From Gonium pectorale (taxonomy: Eukaryota; Chlorophyta; Chlorophyceae; Chlamydomonadales; Volvocaceae): a stretch of 64,000 nucleotides of DNA. The notes under the pieces were generated by a model, which was not told where the DNA came from, did no database searches, and saw only the letters and a list, made by a program, of their open reading frames with translations. A program made the translations under genes and the position numbers. Of the stretch, positions 1-12,384 are shown piece after piece. The DNA lies in contig LSYV01000010.1 in the NCBI GenBank assembly GCA_001584585.1, positions 311,667 to 375,666 on the forward strand, read 5' to 3'. The stretch's first letter is position 1. Each line of letters begins with the position of its first letter.

Positions 1-340
1 CGTGCGCAGCGTGCCTGCGGCGGGTTGACGGCCGTTCGCGGTTGACGGTTGACGGTTGGGCAGATGACGGTTGGGCAGGCATTCAGAGAAGGCGGGGCGC
101 TGTAGCGGAGGGCGCGTTCGGGTTCGCGGGTCTGCTATGTGATTGGGAGCGCGGGCGGCAGTGCCGTGCGGGGTGCGGGGTGGGGGGGGGGGAGTGGGAA
201 GGTTGGGGGACAGAGGAATGAAGGGCGTCCCCACTAGAGAGAAGGTTACCGGGTGCCGGGGTACCGGGTGCAGGCGTCGGGGCGATTGTGGTACGACACC
301 GTACTAAGCGTACGGCTCCGCCTCCCGTACGCCCACTCAC
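1..340. other. Intronic stretch of the starch synthase gene with short tandem repeats
   Basis: The donor GTGAGTGGGC on the minus strand lies at 340-331, so this stretch is intron up to the window edge. Bases 22-80 carry several imperfect copies of a GGTTGACG/GGTTGGGCAG unit. I see no exon here. Confidence 0.5.
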
Positions 341-3056
341 CCACGCGCATCTCGCCGTCCCAGCGGTAGCCCTTGGGCACGTCCACGTCCATCTCGTGCT
401 TGAGCCCCTCGATCTCGCCGGGCGGCAGGCACTGGTAGAAGGGCAGCATGACCGCCACGTTGTGGCCGCGCGACAGCGCCGCGCGCGCCAGGCCCGTCAC
501 CACGTCGCCCAGCCCGCCAACCTGCCGGGCGGGAGGAGCGGCGGGAGGAGCGGGGGAGGTCGGCGGGGAGGTGGTGGTTGCTGTTAGGGCGGCTGCTTGG
601 TTAGCTAAGGGTGTCCGAGCGTTGTAGGTTGTGTGGGCGGATGAGGAGGCGTCATCAAGTGGGTGGCGTGGGGGCCGTGTTAGACACATACACCCGCATC
701 CCACCCCCACCCCCACCAGCGCGAGATGGCTGCACGGGCGATCCGCCCATCCTCCAGACCGACCTCCAGCTCGCCCGCAGCCCAGATTAGCACGGCCAGG
801 TGGCCAGCTCCACCCACACCCGCGCCCGCACCCCCAGCCCTGCGCTTGTCACCCCCCCCCTTCACCCCTCACCCGCAACGCCCCACCCCAACCCGCACCC
901 CTCCGTCCCCCTCCATCCTCACCTTGGCGATGGGCGCCATCTCGGCGGTCAGGTGCACGATGTGCAGCGGCTGCGGGTCGCGGGGGGCGGGCGGCTGCGA
1001 GGAGCCCCCGGGGGCCAGCGGCGCGGGAGACGTCCGCGGCGCCCGCTCCCAGAACGCCTCGCCGGGCGTGGGCCACAGGATACCTCCCTCGTCCGCGGGC
1101 TGCGGGGAGGCGAGGGGTGGTCGCCACGGGGGGGCGGGGGGGGGCAAGTGAGCTTCTTGAGTTTGCGCGCGTGGGGCAGGGGGGTGTAGGGGCGCGGTGG
1201 GTGGGGCCCGTTGGGTGGGGCAGCGAAGGGCCCGCAGGCCGGCAGCACCCGGGGTCGTGGACGGTTGGCGGGAGGGGCGGGGAGGACCAGGCGCCGCCAC
1301 CGCGGGACTACCCTCTCCCGTCCTCTCCCGCTTGCCCAGGTGCGCTCACACAGCCGAATGTCCCGATCAGCGCAGGCGCAGGCGCGGGCGGGCAGCGCGC
1401 GGAGCCGCGCCCACCCCCCTTTGCCGCTCCGGCACCGGGCCGGCCATGGGCGCGAGCCAGCAGGGAGCCCCGAGGGGCCTCCCGGCGGGCACGGAGCCCG
1501 TACCCACTCCTGCCCACGCCGTGCAGCACATGCCGTACCGCATACGCCGTACCTCACCAACCGGTGCACGCCCATCCTCCTTCCCTCCCTTGCTGCTCTC
1601 ACCCCATCCCCCATCTCCTACCTGACTCCGTGCGGGCCCCTCCGGCCCCCGCAACCCGACTCCCTTCCGTGCCACACCCACCCTGCCGCCCCCCTCCCAG
1701 GCTGCGCCCGCCCCCCGCACGCTGCCGCCCCCGCACCACCCGCCGCGGCGGCCCTGCCTTTCCTCCCCCCCCCACCACCAACATACCCTACGCCCCGCCT
1801 CTCACCCCCGTTTGCGAACCTCGCACAGCCCCACCGGCGTCCGTGCTCCCCTCAGGTACAGCCACGCTCCCACATGTGCCCCCAATGCAATCCACCCGGC
1901 CCGGCCCACCTGGGCCGGACCCACGTACGGGCGGGCCGCACCGCACCGCAACCTCGTGTCTGTGCCAGCGTGCAAACACACAACCCGCCTGCCCAGCCCA
2001 GCCCACCCCAGCCCACATGCGCGCAAGCGCCCACCAGACTGGGCACATGCGCTCTGCGCACATGAGCGCTGCACGCCGTACATCCCAGCACCCCACTCCA
2101 CCCCCTCCAGGAGCGGGTCCCGCGAGGAGGGGTACCTGCGTCGCCCCGTGTACCAGCCCACGGCTGCCACCAGCGCGGATGGCTGAACACACAGTGACAC
2201 GCGGTCCACCCCAGACTCACACCCGCCCCCGCGCGCACGCACCCCACCCGCCCTTGTGCCTTCTCCCTGTGAGCGAGTTTGGTTGCGTCGGTCTGCGGTC
2301 GTTGAACGCACCTGCACGCTCTCCACAGGCCGCTCCAGCACGGGGGCCGCGACCGCAGAGGCCTCCGGCTGGGAGTCGCGGCGGAAAGGGGAGGGGGGAA
2401 GAGGGGTGGGGGAGCGGTCGGCGGCTCAGAGCAACACACCTCCCTTTGCACCTACACGCAAGGTTTGCCGTACTAGGTGTTGGCCGTACGTGCTCCACAT
2501 CCGTGCCCCAAAGGTCTCCCTGCCCCACTAGTGACACGTGATGGAGTCTCGGAGCGTGATGTCCATCAGAAACGCCTTGGTCCCGCCGTAACCGTTGCAC
2601 CCCTAGGCCATGCGTGGATGGCAACATCCAGTGTACTATCCAGTATGGCCAAGAACACCAGTCCGGTTTCGGCGACACGGCGGAACTTCTTAATGCTGTA
2701 AGGGGATCTGCGGGCTTGCTGGGCGCAGCGTGGAGACAAAGCCCTACCGCGACGGGTACCGTCTGCTGGTACAGCGCCAGCTGCTGCCGCAGCAGCTCAT
2801 TCTCTTTCCGCAGGCGCAGCATCTCCTCCTCCAGCGACATAGCCTCTTCAACCTTGGCGACCTGGTAGGGATGTTGTTTGGGGACTCGGTTATAATTGGC
2901 AACACCCGGAGGACAACAGAATGGCGTCCATGTCTTTTAAGCTGACTGTGCTACCTGGCAGATCGTGCGTAGCACCGGCAGCACCGGCCTGCAATTGCGA
3001 GGCTGAACGCCCCGAGCGATGCTCCTCGGGCCAGCGAGCTGCCTCATGCTCGCCAT
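341..3056 (-). CDS. Soluble starch synthase (GT5 family), 5' part; continues beyond left edge
   Basis: This enzyme transfers glucose from ADP-glucose to growing alpha-glucan chains in the plastid. Exons in reading order on the minus strand are 3056-2955, 2861-2760, 2368-2312, 1099-923 and 521-341; the first four each end in phase 0. Exon 1 starts at MASMRQLAGPRSIARG, an Arg/Ser/Ala-rich N-terminus typical of an algal transit peptide. Exon 2 is a leucine/glutamate coiled coil (SLEEEMLRLRKENELL), as seen ahead of the catalytic domain in class III/IV enzymes. The catalytic domain opens with HIVHLTAEMAPIAK and then VGGLGDVVTGLARA, which together give the ADP-glucose-binding K-x-G-G-L motif across a splice junction. 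The next segment, VMLPFYQCLPPGEIEGLKHE, also fits GT5. The rest of the gene lies to the left; bases 1-340 read as intron. The 1.2-kb intron (1100-2311) could hide another exon. Class III versus IV is not decided. Confidence 0.85.
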
Positions 3057-3494
3057 TTGTCAGTGAGCTGCTCCTAGTCAGGCTGAAGCGAGGCAAATGG
3101 GAGGCTATTTGGGTCAGTGCCGCGGCGATAAGGCCGGGCCGTGTGTATGCGGCCACACCTCTGTGGCAGTCCAACGGAGCTTCTGCAGCTCAAGTGGGGT
3201 GAAGCGGCGACGTCCTCTGCGGGGCGTTACACTCAACCGCCGGACGAGCGGTGCGCAGCGAATCGTCCCACAACTCCCGCGTCACACGCTCAAGTCATGC
3301 GATATCGCATTCCGAGGACAAACGTAAATTCTCCATTGCCGCTGCGAATAAAGACGACCCTGCGCGAGCCCGGCTCTCCCCACGCAACGTCGTGCGGGCT
3401 CTTCGCGCTAGGGAAGCCCCGAAAGATACCCATACTTTTGACCGTACCAGCTGCCACATAGTTAGGTCTTGCCCCAGGTTCGCGCGGTCGCTGC
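3057..3494. promoter_or_regulatory. Divergent intergenic region between starch synthase and TruB-type gene
   Basis: These 438 bases separate two start codons facing away from each other, so both promoters and both 5' UTRs must lie here. I see no clear TATA box. Whether the two genes are co-regulated is not shown by the sequence. Confidence 0.55.
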
Positions 3495-5711
3495 ATGCGT
3501 GGCGCACTACCATGCGGCACCCCACCATGTAGCGGACCCCCCGCGCCCCCCGGCCTCGGCCGCGGCGCGGCGCAGGTGGCGGCCTGCCCCCGCCCCCGCT
3601 CCGTGGCCACTGCATTCGCTCCCCCTCCGCAGCTGCCCGGCCGCTTCCCAACCCCAGCCCTACGCCCCACCCGCGGGCCCACCGCACCCGCCGCCACCAC
3701 CCCTACCACCCCCACCGCCCCCGCCACCCCGCCGCCGCCCCGACCCCCTCCCGTGCCGCCCACGCTCATCACCTCCCTGCCCGAGCACCTTTCCCCAGCC
3801 GCCCTCGCCAACGGCCTGTTGCTCGTCGACAAGCCGCCCGGCTGGGAGGTGGCCGAGGTGCTGGCCGCTGTGCAACGCGCCACGCGCGCCAAGAAGCTGG
3901 CCTCGCTGGCTCCGCTGGACGGCCCGGCCAGCGGACTGCTGTTGGTGGCGTTTGGGGAGGCGACGCGGCTGGCGCGCGCGGTGGAGGTGGCTGCCAAGCG
4001 CTACGAGGGCAGTGTGGTGCTGGGCGCGGCGGCGGGCGGAGGCGACGCGCGCGGGGGCAGCCTGGTGGCGGACGCGATGCCGTGGGGCCACGTAGCGGGT
4101 GCGCGGGGCAAGCCTGGGATAATGAAGACGGGAAGCGGATCGCGTCGTGGGCACCGCATTGCATACAAACGCCATCAAAGAGCTTGTGGCGGTCTTGGCG
4201 GAGAGGCACCTCGGATGAGCGGGTGGTGGGGGAGGCTGGCGGGAGGGTGGGGGTTCAGAAATAGTGAAAGGCGTTCTCACTAGAGAGGCCTTAGGTGCAT
4301 GCCGTCCCGGTGTGGGGGCCGGGGGGGGAGGGGGAAGGGTTACGGTAAGCGGAGTGCGGAAGACTTTAGCGGTGGGTTGGAAAGGTGGAGTGGGCCGGGG
4401 TGTGGGCGGAGGCATGGAACCGTGAGCCTGTGGGCGGCCGTTAACCCTACGTTCTTGTGCACCCCGTCGGGCCCCGCCCCGCCCCGCCCTCCACCCTCCG
4501 CCCCGTGCCGCGACACGTAGTCTCGTTGTCTGCAATCACCACACACACTCACGCTTCCCATCGTATGTTTTCGTTTCTTGCCTGCTAGTATGTACCGGTG
4601 TGTACGAGGGCGCTGGTACGCATACGGTATGGAACACACCCTTCCCATCGGGCCCCGCGTAGACGAGGAGCTGCAGGAAGTGGCCGACAGCCTGGTCACC
4701 GGACCGGGAGCAGGAACGGGAGGGGCGGGCGGCACGACGGCGGCGGCGGCGCCGCTGCAGCCGCTGCAGCTGCTGCCGCTGCCGCTGCGGCTGCGCCAGC
4801 TGCCCGGCAGCTTTACGTGCATCGAGGAGGACATCGGGCCCAGCATGTGCGCCACGGGGCGGGGTTGGGGGTTGGGGGTTGGGGGTTGAGGGTAGAGGGC
4901 AAAGGAAGGAAACCCTTGCTTGCATGGTGGGGATGGAGGACCTGACGCGAGTTATTGACGGGGAAGGGCCCGTGTGCGCCCGGGGGTGGCCTGGAGCGTC
5001 GGTAGGCCCCAGGGTGTGGGGTGAGACCCGAGAAGCGCCCTGTGGCATGAAAGGTCCGGCTCCAGCATGACCCATTGTCATGGCCCTACCCCGCCACCCG
5101 CCGAGCGCCGCGCTTCCCTGGGCGTACATTGCGTGCCGACCCTGCGCCGCTGCCACGCCCACCAGCCCCACCCAACGCGCCAAGCCCACCCCGGACCCCG
5201 CCCACGCAGGCTAACGCTGGGCATGGAGCTGCGCGAGTTCCGCGTGTGGCGCCAGGCGCCCGGGGAGGAGCCCCTGCCCGGGGCGGTGGCGCAGGCCCCG
5301 CCATCGCCGCCCAACCTGTCAGCTACCGCCTCCGGACTGGGGCTGCGGCCGCCCACCGGCTCGAGCGACCCACGGGCCGGCGGCGGCGCCGCGGCCACCG
5401 CGGCTGGCGCCGGCTGGGCGGATGCAGACGGCGGCCGCGTGCTCCGGTTCTCGGCAGTGGTAGCCGGCCGCACGCAGCTGCGTCCTCTGGTGACCATGTA
5501 CGGCAGGCGGCTCCGCAGCACTGCCGTACTGGACGGCCTGCGCCGTACGGGCGTGGGCAGTTTCGGCGTGGGCGACGCATGGGCGCTCGAGACGCTGCTG
5601 CCGCTGCTGCGGCGTTACAGGGGGTGGTGGTCGCGGCGGCAGGCGGAGGGTGGGCGGGGGCGGGGCCGGGGCGCATGGGATGGGCAGGCAGGGCGGCAGG
5701 AAGAGGAGTGA
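3495..5711 (+). CDS. TruB-family tRNA pseudouridine synthase, probably organellar
   Basis: Family members isomerise uridine 55 in the T-loop of tRNA to pseudouridine. Three exons keep phase: 3495-4098, 4663-4846 and 5210-5711 (429 aa). The first 90 residues are Pro/Ala/Arg-rich with no domain, consistent with organelle targeting. Then comes the TruB opening motif NGLLLVDKPPGW, the predicted catalytic aspartate in PLDGPASGLLLVAFGEAT, and KRYEGSVVLG. Exon 2 supplies DEELQEVADSLVTG, matching the helix after the active site, and an Ala/Leu/Pro-rich low-complexity insert. Exon 3 has LGMELREFRVW and ends with AVLDGLRRTGVGSFGVGDAW, the TruB C-terminal pattern. The active-site loop differs from the bacterial consensus: the GHxGTLDPxATG pattern is replaced by a version with an extra residue, though the Asp remains. 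RluA was considered because of LDxxASGLLL, but the flanking motifs favour TruB. Exon 2 boundaries are the least certain part. Confidence 0.75.
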
Positions 5712-7535
5712 CCGTTGGACCTAGCCTCGTTGGGCTGGAGGAGCAACAGGAAACGAATTGTGATGTTGGAACAGATTACTCGGGCGGTAGGAGGTGGGCA
5801 TTGCTGCCAGGGCGCATGTTTGGACAGAGGAGGGGAACGGCAGGCGCCGAGGCGCATGTTTGCTAACGGACGATGGCTGGGTGCCGGTCCTGATCCGATG
5901 GCGTCGGCCGTTTTGAATGGCCTGACAGGCGGGAGGAGGGCAGGAGGCCTTCGATTGGGGCCATCAGCTCAGGGTCCGGCGGTCGGGATCCCCCGAAATA
6001 GAGGTGTGTGACGGCGAGCAGCACATGTTGTGGCGAGCAGTACGGGAGGAGCGGGGGAGCGCGGGGCCAGGCATGAGGCGCTCATTGGGCACATGCGTTA
6101 CAGTTGCAATTACAGATTACAGGCTCCCCATAGAGGGGCTGCAGTGCATACGTGCCGATTGTCATAGCAGAGTGGTTCAAACACCCGTTGTGTTAGCCGT
6201 GAGGCCCATATCACGAGAAAAGAGCGCAACGTGGCACACCGACATGGCGGCGTTAGGACTCCGTGCATGGGGTGCTGAGGCGCGCGCGTGCCCACTGCGA
6301 AGTGCGAACTGCAGGAGTAAGTGTACGCAAGGCACCTTTATTAGCGCTTGTTGGACATGCGATGTGGGCCCTCCCCGTGTGTGGCGCTGTACTGGTGCAG
6401 CACAAATGCACGATGACGATGCGGCGTCGGGTAGCAATAGCTGGGCGAGGTGCGGATCCGGCAGGTTTCCCAAGGGGAGGCTTCGGTGACTGAACGACAC
6501 TTGGGTTCGGGGCAGGGGCTTCACGTACGGCGTTGCCGTAGGCTGGAAGGTGGGCGGCGCACGCTGCCGCCATGCAGTGTTCTTAGATCTGATGTTCAAC
6601 AGAGAAGGGCTGGTGCAGCCCCAAAGATGTGGCTGCGTGGCCCTCTCCTCGCTTCTGAGCTTGTAGTTCTTGGAAACCTCCCAGCTGCAAGATTGTGCGA
6701 TCGAGTGCGCTCTCAGGCAAGCCCAGTCAGTCGCCAGCGTTCAATGCACAAAGCTGGGCTGGGCCGGGCGCTCAGGGACAATACGCATCATGGGCAGTCC
6801 GTGACAGTCAAGGGCCGGACGGGCCGTAGGCTAAGACAGACGCTGCACGGCACATACTGGGGCAGCGTGGGGCAGAGTCTGCACACCAGATCACCAGTGC
6901 GGCACACACTTCGCTACACTGCCACATGCCATGCGCAGTCCCCAGTTGGCCCATTGGATGCAGAGGGCTCCCTTGAGACAGCGGTTCGTGCAGAATAGCA
7001 ACTATGCTTGTCAGCTTGCTTGGCCGCATCGTCGCTTACTGTCGTCGCTTCTGTAGCTTCCAAAGTGCGCGTCACGTGGACGGCGGTAGTTGCATGCCTG
7101 ATGCCGTGCTAGCTGCAGGTGCAGCGTGCAGATGACTGACGTCGCTGACTACACTGGATGCAGAGCCGTTAGCCTTTCCGCGGTGGCATGTCGATCGAGC
7201 CCCAGCCCCCAGGCGCTGCACCGCCCCTTCTTATTCGCCATAAACATAGGCAGGTGGACAGCAGCGAATGCAGGCAGATTACTGCGCTTTAACGCTCAAA
7301 GCACAGTCGGTCTAACTAATTACAACGGTCACCGGACGAGCGCGCCCCCAGCCCTCCACCAGCAGATTTCGCTTGTACCATAGCTTGCTTCAACTTCACC
7401 CGAGTTTTGACAGGCCGGCTTAGCAACCCTACTCTGCTAACGTTGAGGTCAGGGCGCAAGAGGTCGTTGAAAGTGCTTTGTGGCTTTGCAGCCGCGCTTT
7501 AGGGAGTGACTATACTGTATGTGGACTTGTCTCCG
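5712..7535. other. Intergenic region and 3' UTR; no gene recognised
   Basis: This lies between the TruB stop codon and the TATA box of the first helicase. Short open frames occur on both strands but show no family resemblance or consistent splice pattern. I found no TGTAA poly(A) motif on the plus strand close to the TruB stop, so the 3' end of that transcript is not placed. Confidence 0.5.
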
Positions 7536-7543
7536 TATAAAAG
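7536..7543 (+). promoter_or_regulatory. TATA box of the first DEAD-box helicase gene
   Basis: TATAAAAG lies 91 bases upstream of the ATG at 7627. With a usual 25-35 base spacing, transcription would start near 7565-7575, leaving a 5' UTR of about 55 bases. This supports 7627 as the start codon rather than an upstream in-frame codon. Confidence 0.65.
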
Positions 7544-7626
7544 GGTCCTTTATCGGACTCCACCAGTTGGGCCGCCCCGCCCAGCCTCTCGTCGCCCCGG
7601 CCGCCACAGTCGAAGCAACCGCCGCA

Positions 7627-10600
7627 ATGAAGCACGCCAGCAAGCGGCGAAAGCATGCCAACCGGGACCTGGGACAGCAACCGGCAGTAACCCGCGGGCC
7701 AGCGGCCCTGCACGTCGCCGTCGCCAGCGTCGATGTCTCGATGGAGGATGACGACGCGGATGTCCCGCTGCCCACAGTCGACAACAGATACCTCTCTGAC
7801 AAGCTGTTCAGGGACTTTGCCATCGCTTCCGAGAGCAAACGGGCCCTCGCCGAGGTGCTCAAGTACGAGCGTTGCTCAGTGGTGCAGGCTGCAGCCATCC
7901 CGGTGTGCCTGGGCCCCGACGACGTGATCGCAAAGGCCAAGACGGGCACTGGCAAGACGCTGGCCTTCATCATCCCAACCATTGAGAAGGTGCGGACACG
8001 ACTATATGCGTGAAAGCGCGGGTATGCACTTGTACCCTCCGTGGCTGCCTAGACCGCCTTTCGGGGCTGCCACTCCACTGCGCCCTTGCCCCGCGCCTGT
8101 GCGCCCTCTCCCCCACAGGTCCTGGCCCGGCGCGCGCCCGCGGGCAAGGTGTCTGCCCTGGTGCTGAGCCCCACTCGGGAGCTGGCCCGGCAGATCCAGG
8201 CGGAGACGCACAAGATGCTGAGCTTCCACACGGGGCTCAGCTCAATGGTGCGCGTGTAAGAAGGGCGCAGATGGCGTGAGGGGCATTGTGCACACCAGTT
8301 AGGTCAGCGCACCAATTCCATGTCCGTAAGGGGCCTTGTTTGCTGTGGCGGATGCTTGCTGCGTTACCAGGTTGCACATGGGTGATGTGGCTGCTCCGCC
8401 TCGCCGTGCCTCCTCGCGGCTGACAAACACTGCACTCCCGTCACTCTCAAGCCGCACTGCACTCCCTTCACTCTCAAGCCGCACGTTGCTTACGGATTCG
8501 CATCTGTACAGGTCGTGTACGGCGGCGTGGACGTGAAGAAGGACATCCGCGCCATCAAGCAGCGCACTCCGGACATCCTCATCGCCACGCCGGGCCGCTG
8601 CTGGGACCTCATGACGCAGTCACACGTGAGGCTGGGGAGCGGAGAGAGAGGGTTTTGGCGAGCGGGGAGAGAGGATTTTGGGGAGCGGGGAGCGGGGAAA
8701 GCGGAGGGGCAGGGGCCGGACGAGACGGGCAGTGGTCTGCCCGTGTGGGATTCGTTATCTCGCAACCCATCGGTGTGAGTTGCGTCGGGGCGTCGGCTGG
8801 GAACACGCCCATGCTACGGGTCTACCCCCAAGCTGGGCAGGGGCTGGCGGCCCGTAGCCGCGTCGGCCGTGCCACGTGAGGGCAGACGCGTCGTCCTGTC
8901 AGGGGCGAGCACTTCCCTCTGCAGCTGCTGGGGAAGCGACAAATCGCTGCGCTTAGGTTTCGACTCTTGGGTGCCTATCCTCAGCTGGCGCCTCGCTTGG
9001 CGAACCCTCGCTCCGTCTCCGTGCGTCACCCTCCCTCCCCAAGGACGGCGGGCTCAACGCCCTGCTGAACTCCGTCCGGGTCCTGGTCCTGGATGAGGCG
9101 GACAACCTGCTGGACATGGGTTTCAGGTGCGGACTGGGCGGAGCGGGGAGTTGCAGGCGGCGGGATATTGATGACCAGCAAGCGAGCAGGGACACGGGCT
9201 CTCAGGGGTTAGGACGGGCTTTTTGTTGATGGGTGGCGGGTGGCAGCACTTTGTGATGTCGGCGCGTCCCGGACGTCATCCTGGGGACGACGGTGCACCT
9301 GGGGCCGGGGCACGAAGGGACGGAGCGGGTCTCCTGGCTTTGCTGCGCTGTGCGATCCACCTGCGCTGCACGGACGTCGCGCGGTCGCTTCGCGGCGTGA
9401 CGCTCAACAGGCCCGCCTGTCCCCTGTTATCCCTCAGGCCCCAGATCTCCAAGATCCTGGGCGCGCTGCCTGCCACGAGCCAGCGCGCGACGTACTTGTT
9501 CTCCGCAACCTTCCCCTCGGACGTCAAGTCGCTGGCGGATGTTGCGCTGAAGCGGCAGCACAGCTACGTTGACGCGGTGGGCGAGGACGTGGCCACCCAC
9601 ACACACGTGGACGCGTCTAGCCTGGTGGTGGCCAAGCGGGATCTGCCCATGCAGCTGCTGGGGCTGCTGGCGCAGCACATGGTGCAGGAGCCAGACTACA
9701 AGGTGGGGACGCCGGGTGGGGCTGGGGGCGCCGGGCTTGGGGCGGCTGGTGGTGGGCGAGGGGACGGGGACGGGGGGACTTGTTGGTATGGCACGCGAGG
9801 AATGGATATGCGAATGGCGTGTCTCTCCACTGCGGATTTGCCTCCCCCGGTGCGTTGGCAACCTGCGCTGGTGGTGTACCCTGTAGTACCGTAGGGACGC
9901 TGTGTACGCGAAATCGTGAACCCACTTCGCCCGCCCGCTGTGTATACCCTTTTACACCGCTGCCTTGCTACCCGGGCGCCGTCATCTTACTTCCGCTCTG
10001 TCCTGAATCTGGTGTTTGCGTGCCGTTCAGATCATGGTTTTCCTGCCCACGGCGGCCCTGACGGCCTACTTCGCGGAGCTCTGCCAGGCCGCGGGGCTGT
10101 CCGGGGTGGCGGAGATCCACAGCCGGCTGTCGCAGTCCAAGAGGGACCGCATCTCGGCGCAGTTCCGGGGCGAGTCTCGGCTGGTGATGTTCAGCTCGGA
10201 CGTGTCGGCGCGCGGGGTGGACTACCCCAACGTGACCTACGTCATCCAGGTGAGGCATGGAATGGCGTCTTCGGGCTACGAAGAGCCGACGCAAGTCAGT
10301 TCGCTGCCGTGCGTAGACGGTGGTAGGGGGAGGACCTCCCGGCCCTCGAACGGCCGGCGGGTTCGAGATCTAGCTGCTCTGTCCCAACAATCCTGGTCAG
10401 GTATCGAGTTCCACGGCAACGGCTGGCAGGGTCTTGCAGGGTGGTGCCCACGTCGTCCTCGCAGCCAGGGTAGTGACCCTCGATCCCTCGTGCCCCCTCC
10501 CTACGCACCGCAGCTTGGCGCCCCCTCCAACCGCGAGCAGTACATCCACCGCGCCGGCCGCACCGGCCGGGCCGGCCGTGAGGGCCAGTGCACGCTGCTG

Positions 10601-11824
10601 CTCGCGGACTTTGAGCGGCCCTTTCTGGACAAGCTGCGCGACCTGCCCATACAACAGCTGCAGCCCATGCAGCCGCCGCTGCCGGCGGGCCTGGCGGCGA
10701 TCGCGGCGCCGCTGGCTCGCGACCCTGCGGGGGTGCTCGCGCGCGCGGCGGAGCGTGTGGACTACACCTCGCGTGCCCGCGCCTACCAGAGCTTCCTCGG
10801 CTACTACAAGAGCCACGAGGTGCTTAAGTGAGTGGGGCAGCAGGGCCATGCCGGACGGGAGGAGGGACATGTTCATTGAATGTAGGGCTGCGTGCGAATC
10901 CGCAGCCAGTTGCAGGATGTCACTAGGGCCCCGCTAGTGCTGCTGAGGTTACCATCGCCCAAGACCGCCGCTGCAGCCCGTCGAACCTATGGTGTGGGTT
11001 TGGACCGCCAGCAATCGCCTTCTGGCGCTTTAAACGCTCCAGCTGCGGCCCGGGCACAGCCGGCACAGCCGGCCGGAGACGGCCTCGCCTGCGTGCCCTT
11101 TAACAGCACCGTCGTGTCGCATACCGCCCTTGCATCAAACTCGCACAACAACTTGTCAATTGCAGCGGTGCTGCGGGTTTGCCAATAACAGCGCTCGCCG
11201 ACCCGCCCCCACAGGTCCAGGCCCGAGCAGATCGTTGCCACCGCCAACGCCTACGCGGCAGATCTGCTGGCGTGCCCCACGCCCCCCGGCCTGCTGGCCA
11301 AGACGGTGGGCAAGATGGGGCTCAAGGGCGTGCCCGGCCTCGTCATCGTCAAGGAGGGCCAGCTGAACGTGCCCCCTTCCGGCTCGGGCTCGGGGCAACG
11401 CGGGGGGCCCGCCGGCGGAAGGCCGCCGCCGCAACGGCAGCAGCAGCAGGGTCCCGGGCAGCAGGGATGGTCCGCGGCGCAGCAGCACCACCATCAGGAG
11501 CCTCACGGCCACGACAACTTCGTGCCACACGGGGCACCAGGGGGGTCGGCTCCTGCGGCCGGTGGCAGCGGCGGGCACAGGCGTGACGCGTTCAGCCGTC
11601 ACCGCTTCCCGCAGCAAGGGCAGCAGCCAGGCGGCGCGCGGAGCTTCGCGACAGGGGAGTCCGACTTCGGTGACGGCGGCAGCGGCCGTGATGGCGGCCG
11701 TGGTGGCGGCCGTGGTGGCGGCGGCCGCGGCGGTGGTGGTGGTGCCCGCGGTGGCGGAAGGGGACGGGCTACCGGGGCGGGCCGCGGCCGGGGAGGGGCC
11801 AAGCGGCGGTACGGGGAGCAGTGA
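7627..11824 (+). CDS. DEAD-box ATP-dependent RNA helicase, MSS116/RH26 type (tandem copy 1)
   Basis: This predicted RNA helicase has eight exons: 7627-7989, 8119-8247, 8512-8625, 9044-9126, 9438-9702, 10031-10249, 10514-10827 and 11215-11824, giving 698 aa with every junction in phase. Motifs in order are I AKTGTGKT (residues 104-111), Ia PTREL (139-143), DILIATPGR, II DEAD (219-222), III SAT (252-254), V DVSARGVD (375-382) and VI HRAGRTGR (403-410). VVYGGVDVKKDI, EIHSR and the run around SNREQYIHRAGRTGR match the plant RH26/RH31 and yeast Mss116 branch, which acts on organellar RNA. The N-terminus is basic (MKHASKRRKH), so nuclear or nucleolar location is also possible. The tail (about 580-698) is rich in Gly, Arg and Gln with RGG-like repeats, a common RNA-binding extension. 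It is followed by a tandem paralogue starting at 13287. Confidence 0.9.
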
Positions 11825-11861
11825 CCGCTTCCCCGGCACGATGTGGGTCGGACCATGCCGT

Positions 11862-11905
11862 CGGAGTGATACACTTTCGGAGTGATACACTTTCGGAGTG
11901 ATACA
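11862..11905 (+). repeat. Short tandem repeat in the helicase-1 3' UTR
   Basis: A 16-base unit, CGGAGTGATACACTTT, is repeated 2.7 times head to tail beginning 38 bases after the stop codon. Confidence 0.85.
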
Positions 11906-12153
11906 TGGAGACATCAAGGAACCACGAGGATGCGGATGACCGTTTGACCCTACTGGGTGGCAGTACAAGGCTTTTACAGGTGGTCAGCCATTTGACCAGA
12001 AAGGCATGCATCAGGACCCGCTGTCCCTTCCCGACATGAGTGGCGTGTGGGAGACTGGGAGTGCGAACGTGCGTGCCGGCCGGGTTTCGTGCCCGCGCGC
12101 TGTCGGCACAATGGGCTCAGTTTGCACGAGCGGACCATTGGTCCATGCAATCT

Positions 12154-12158
12154 TGTAA
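12154..12158 (+). terminator. Poly(A) signal TGTAA for helicase copy 1
   Basis: TGTAA is the usual poly(A) motif of volvocine algae. This copy is about 330 bases after the stop codon and would give a 3' UTR of ordinary length. Confidence 0.45.
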
Positions 12159-12384
12159 GTGCCTGAGCGCATCAAAGGTCCGCAAGTTGCATTTGACAAC
12201 CTTGACGATCAATGCTTGTGAGTTGTGACACCGTGGCTCCTAGAGTGGGACGTTGCGGCCTGGAGGGCTCGGTCGCGGCTTGCACGTGCCTTGCGGAGCA
12301 TTAGCTGGCAGACCCGGATCGCCCTTCGGCGTGGAGAAAGTCTAGCTCGGATGCGTCATATGGGGTCTGGCCGATATAGGGCCT

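Noticed and set aside
631..2541. A 636-codon plus-strand frame over the starch synthase gene
   Set aside because: It is Pro/Arg/His-rich with no domain and is the complement of GC-rich introns and exons of the minus-strand gene.
6004..6998. Plus-strand frames of 160-180 codons in the TruB-helicase spacer
   Set aside because: Composition is random-looking, overlapping frames are of similar length on both strands, and no domain is visible.
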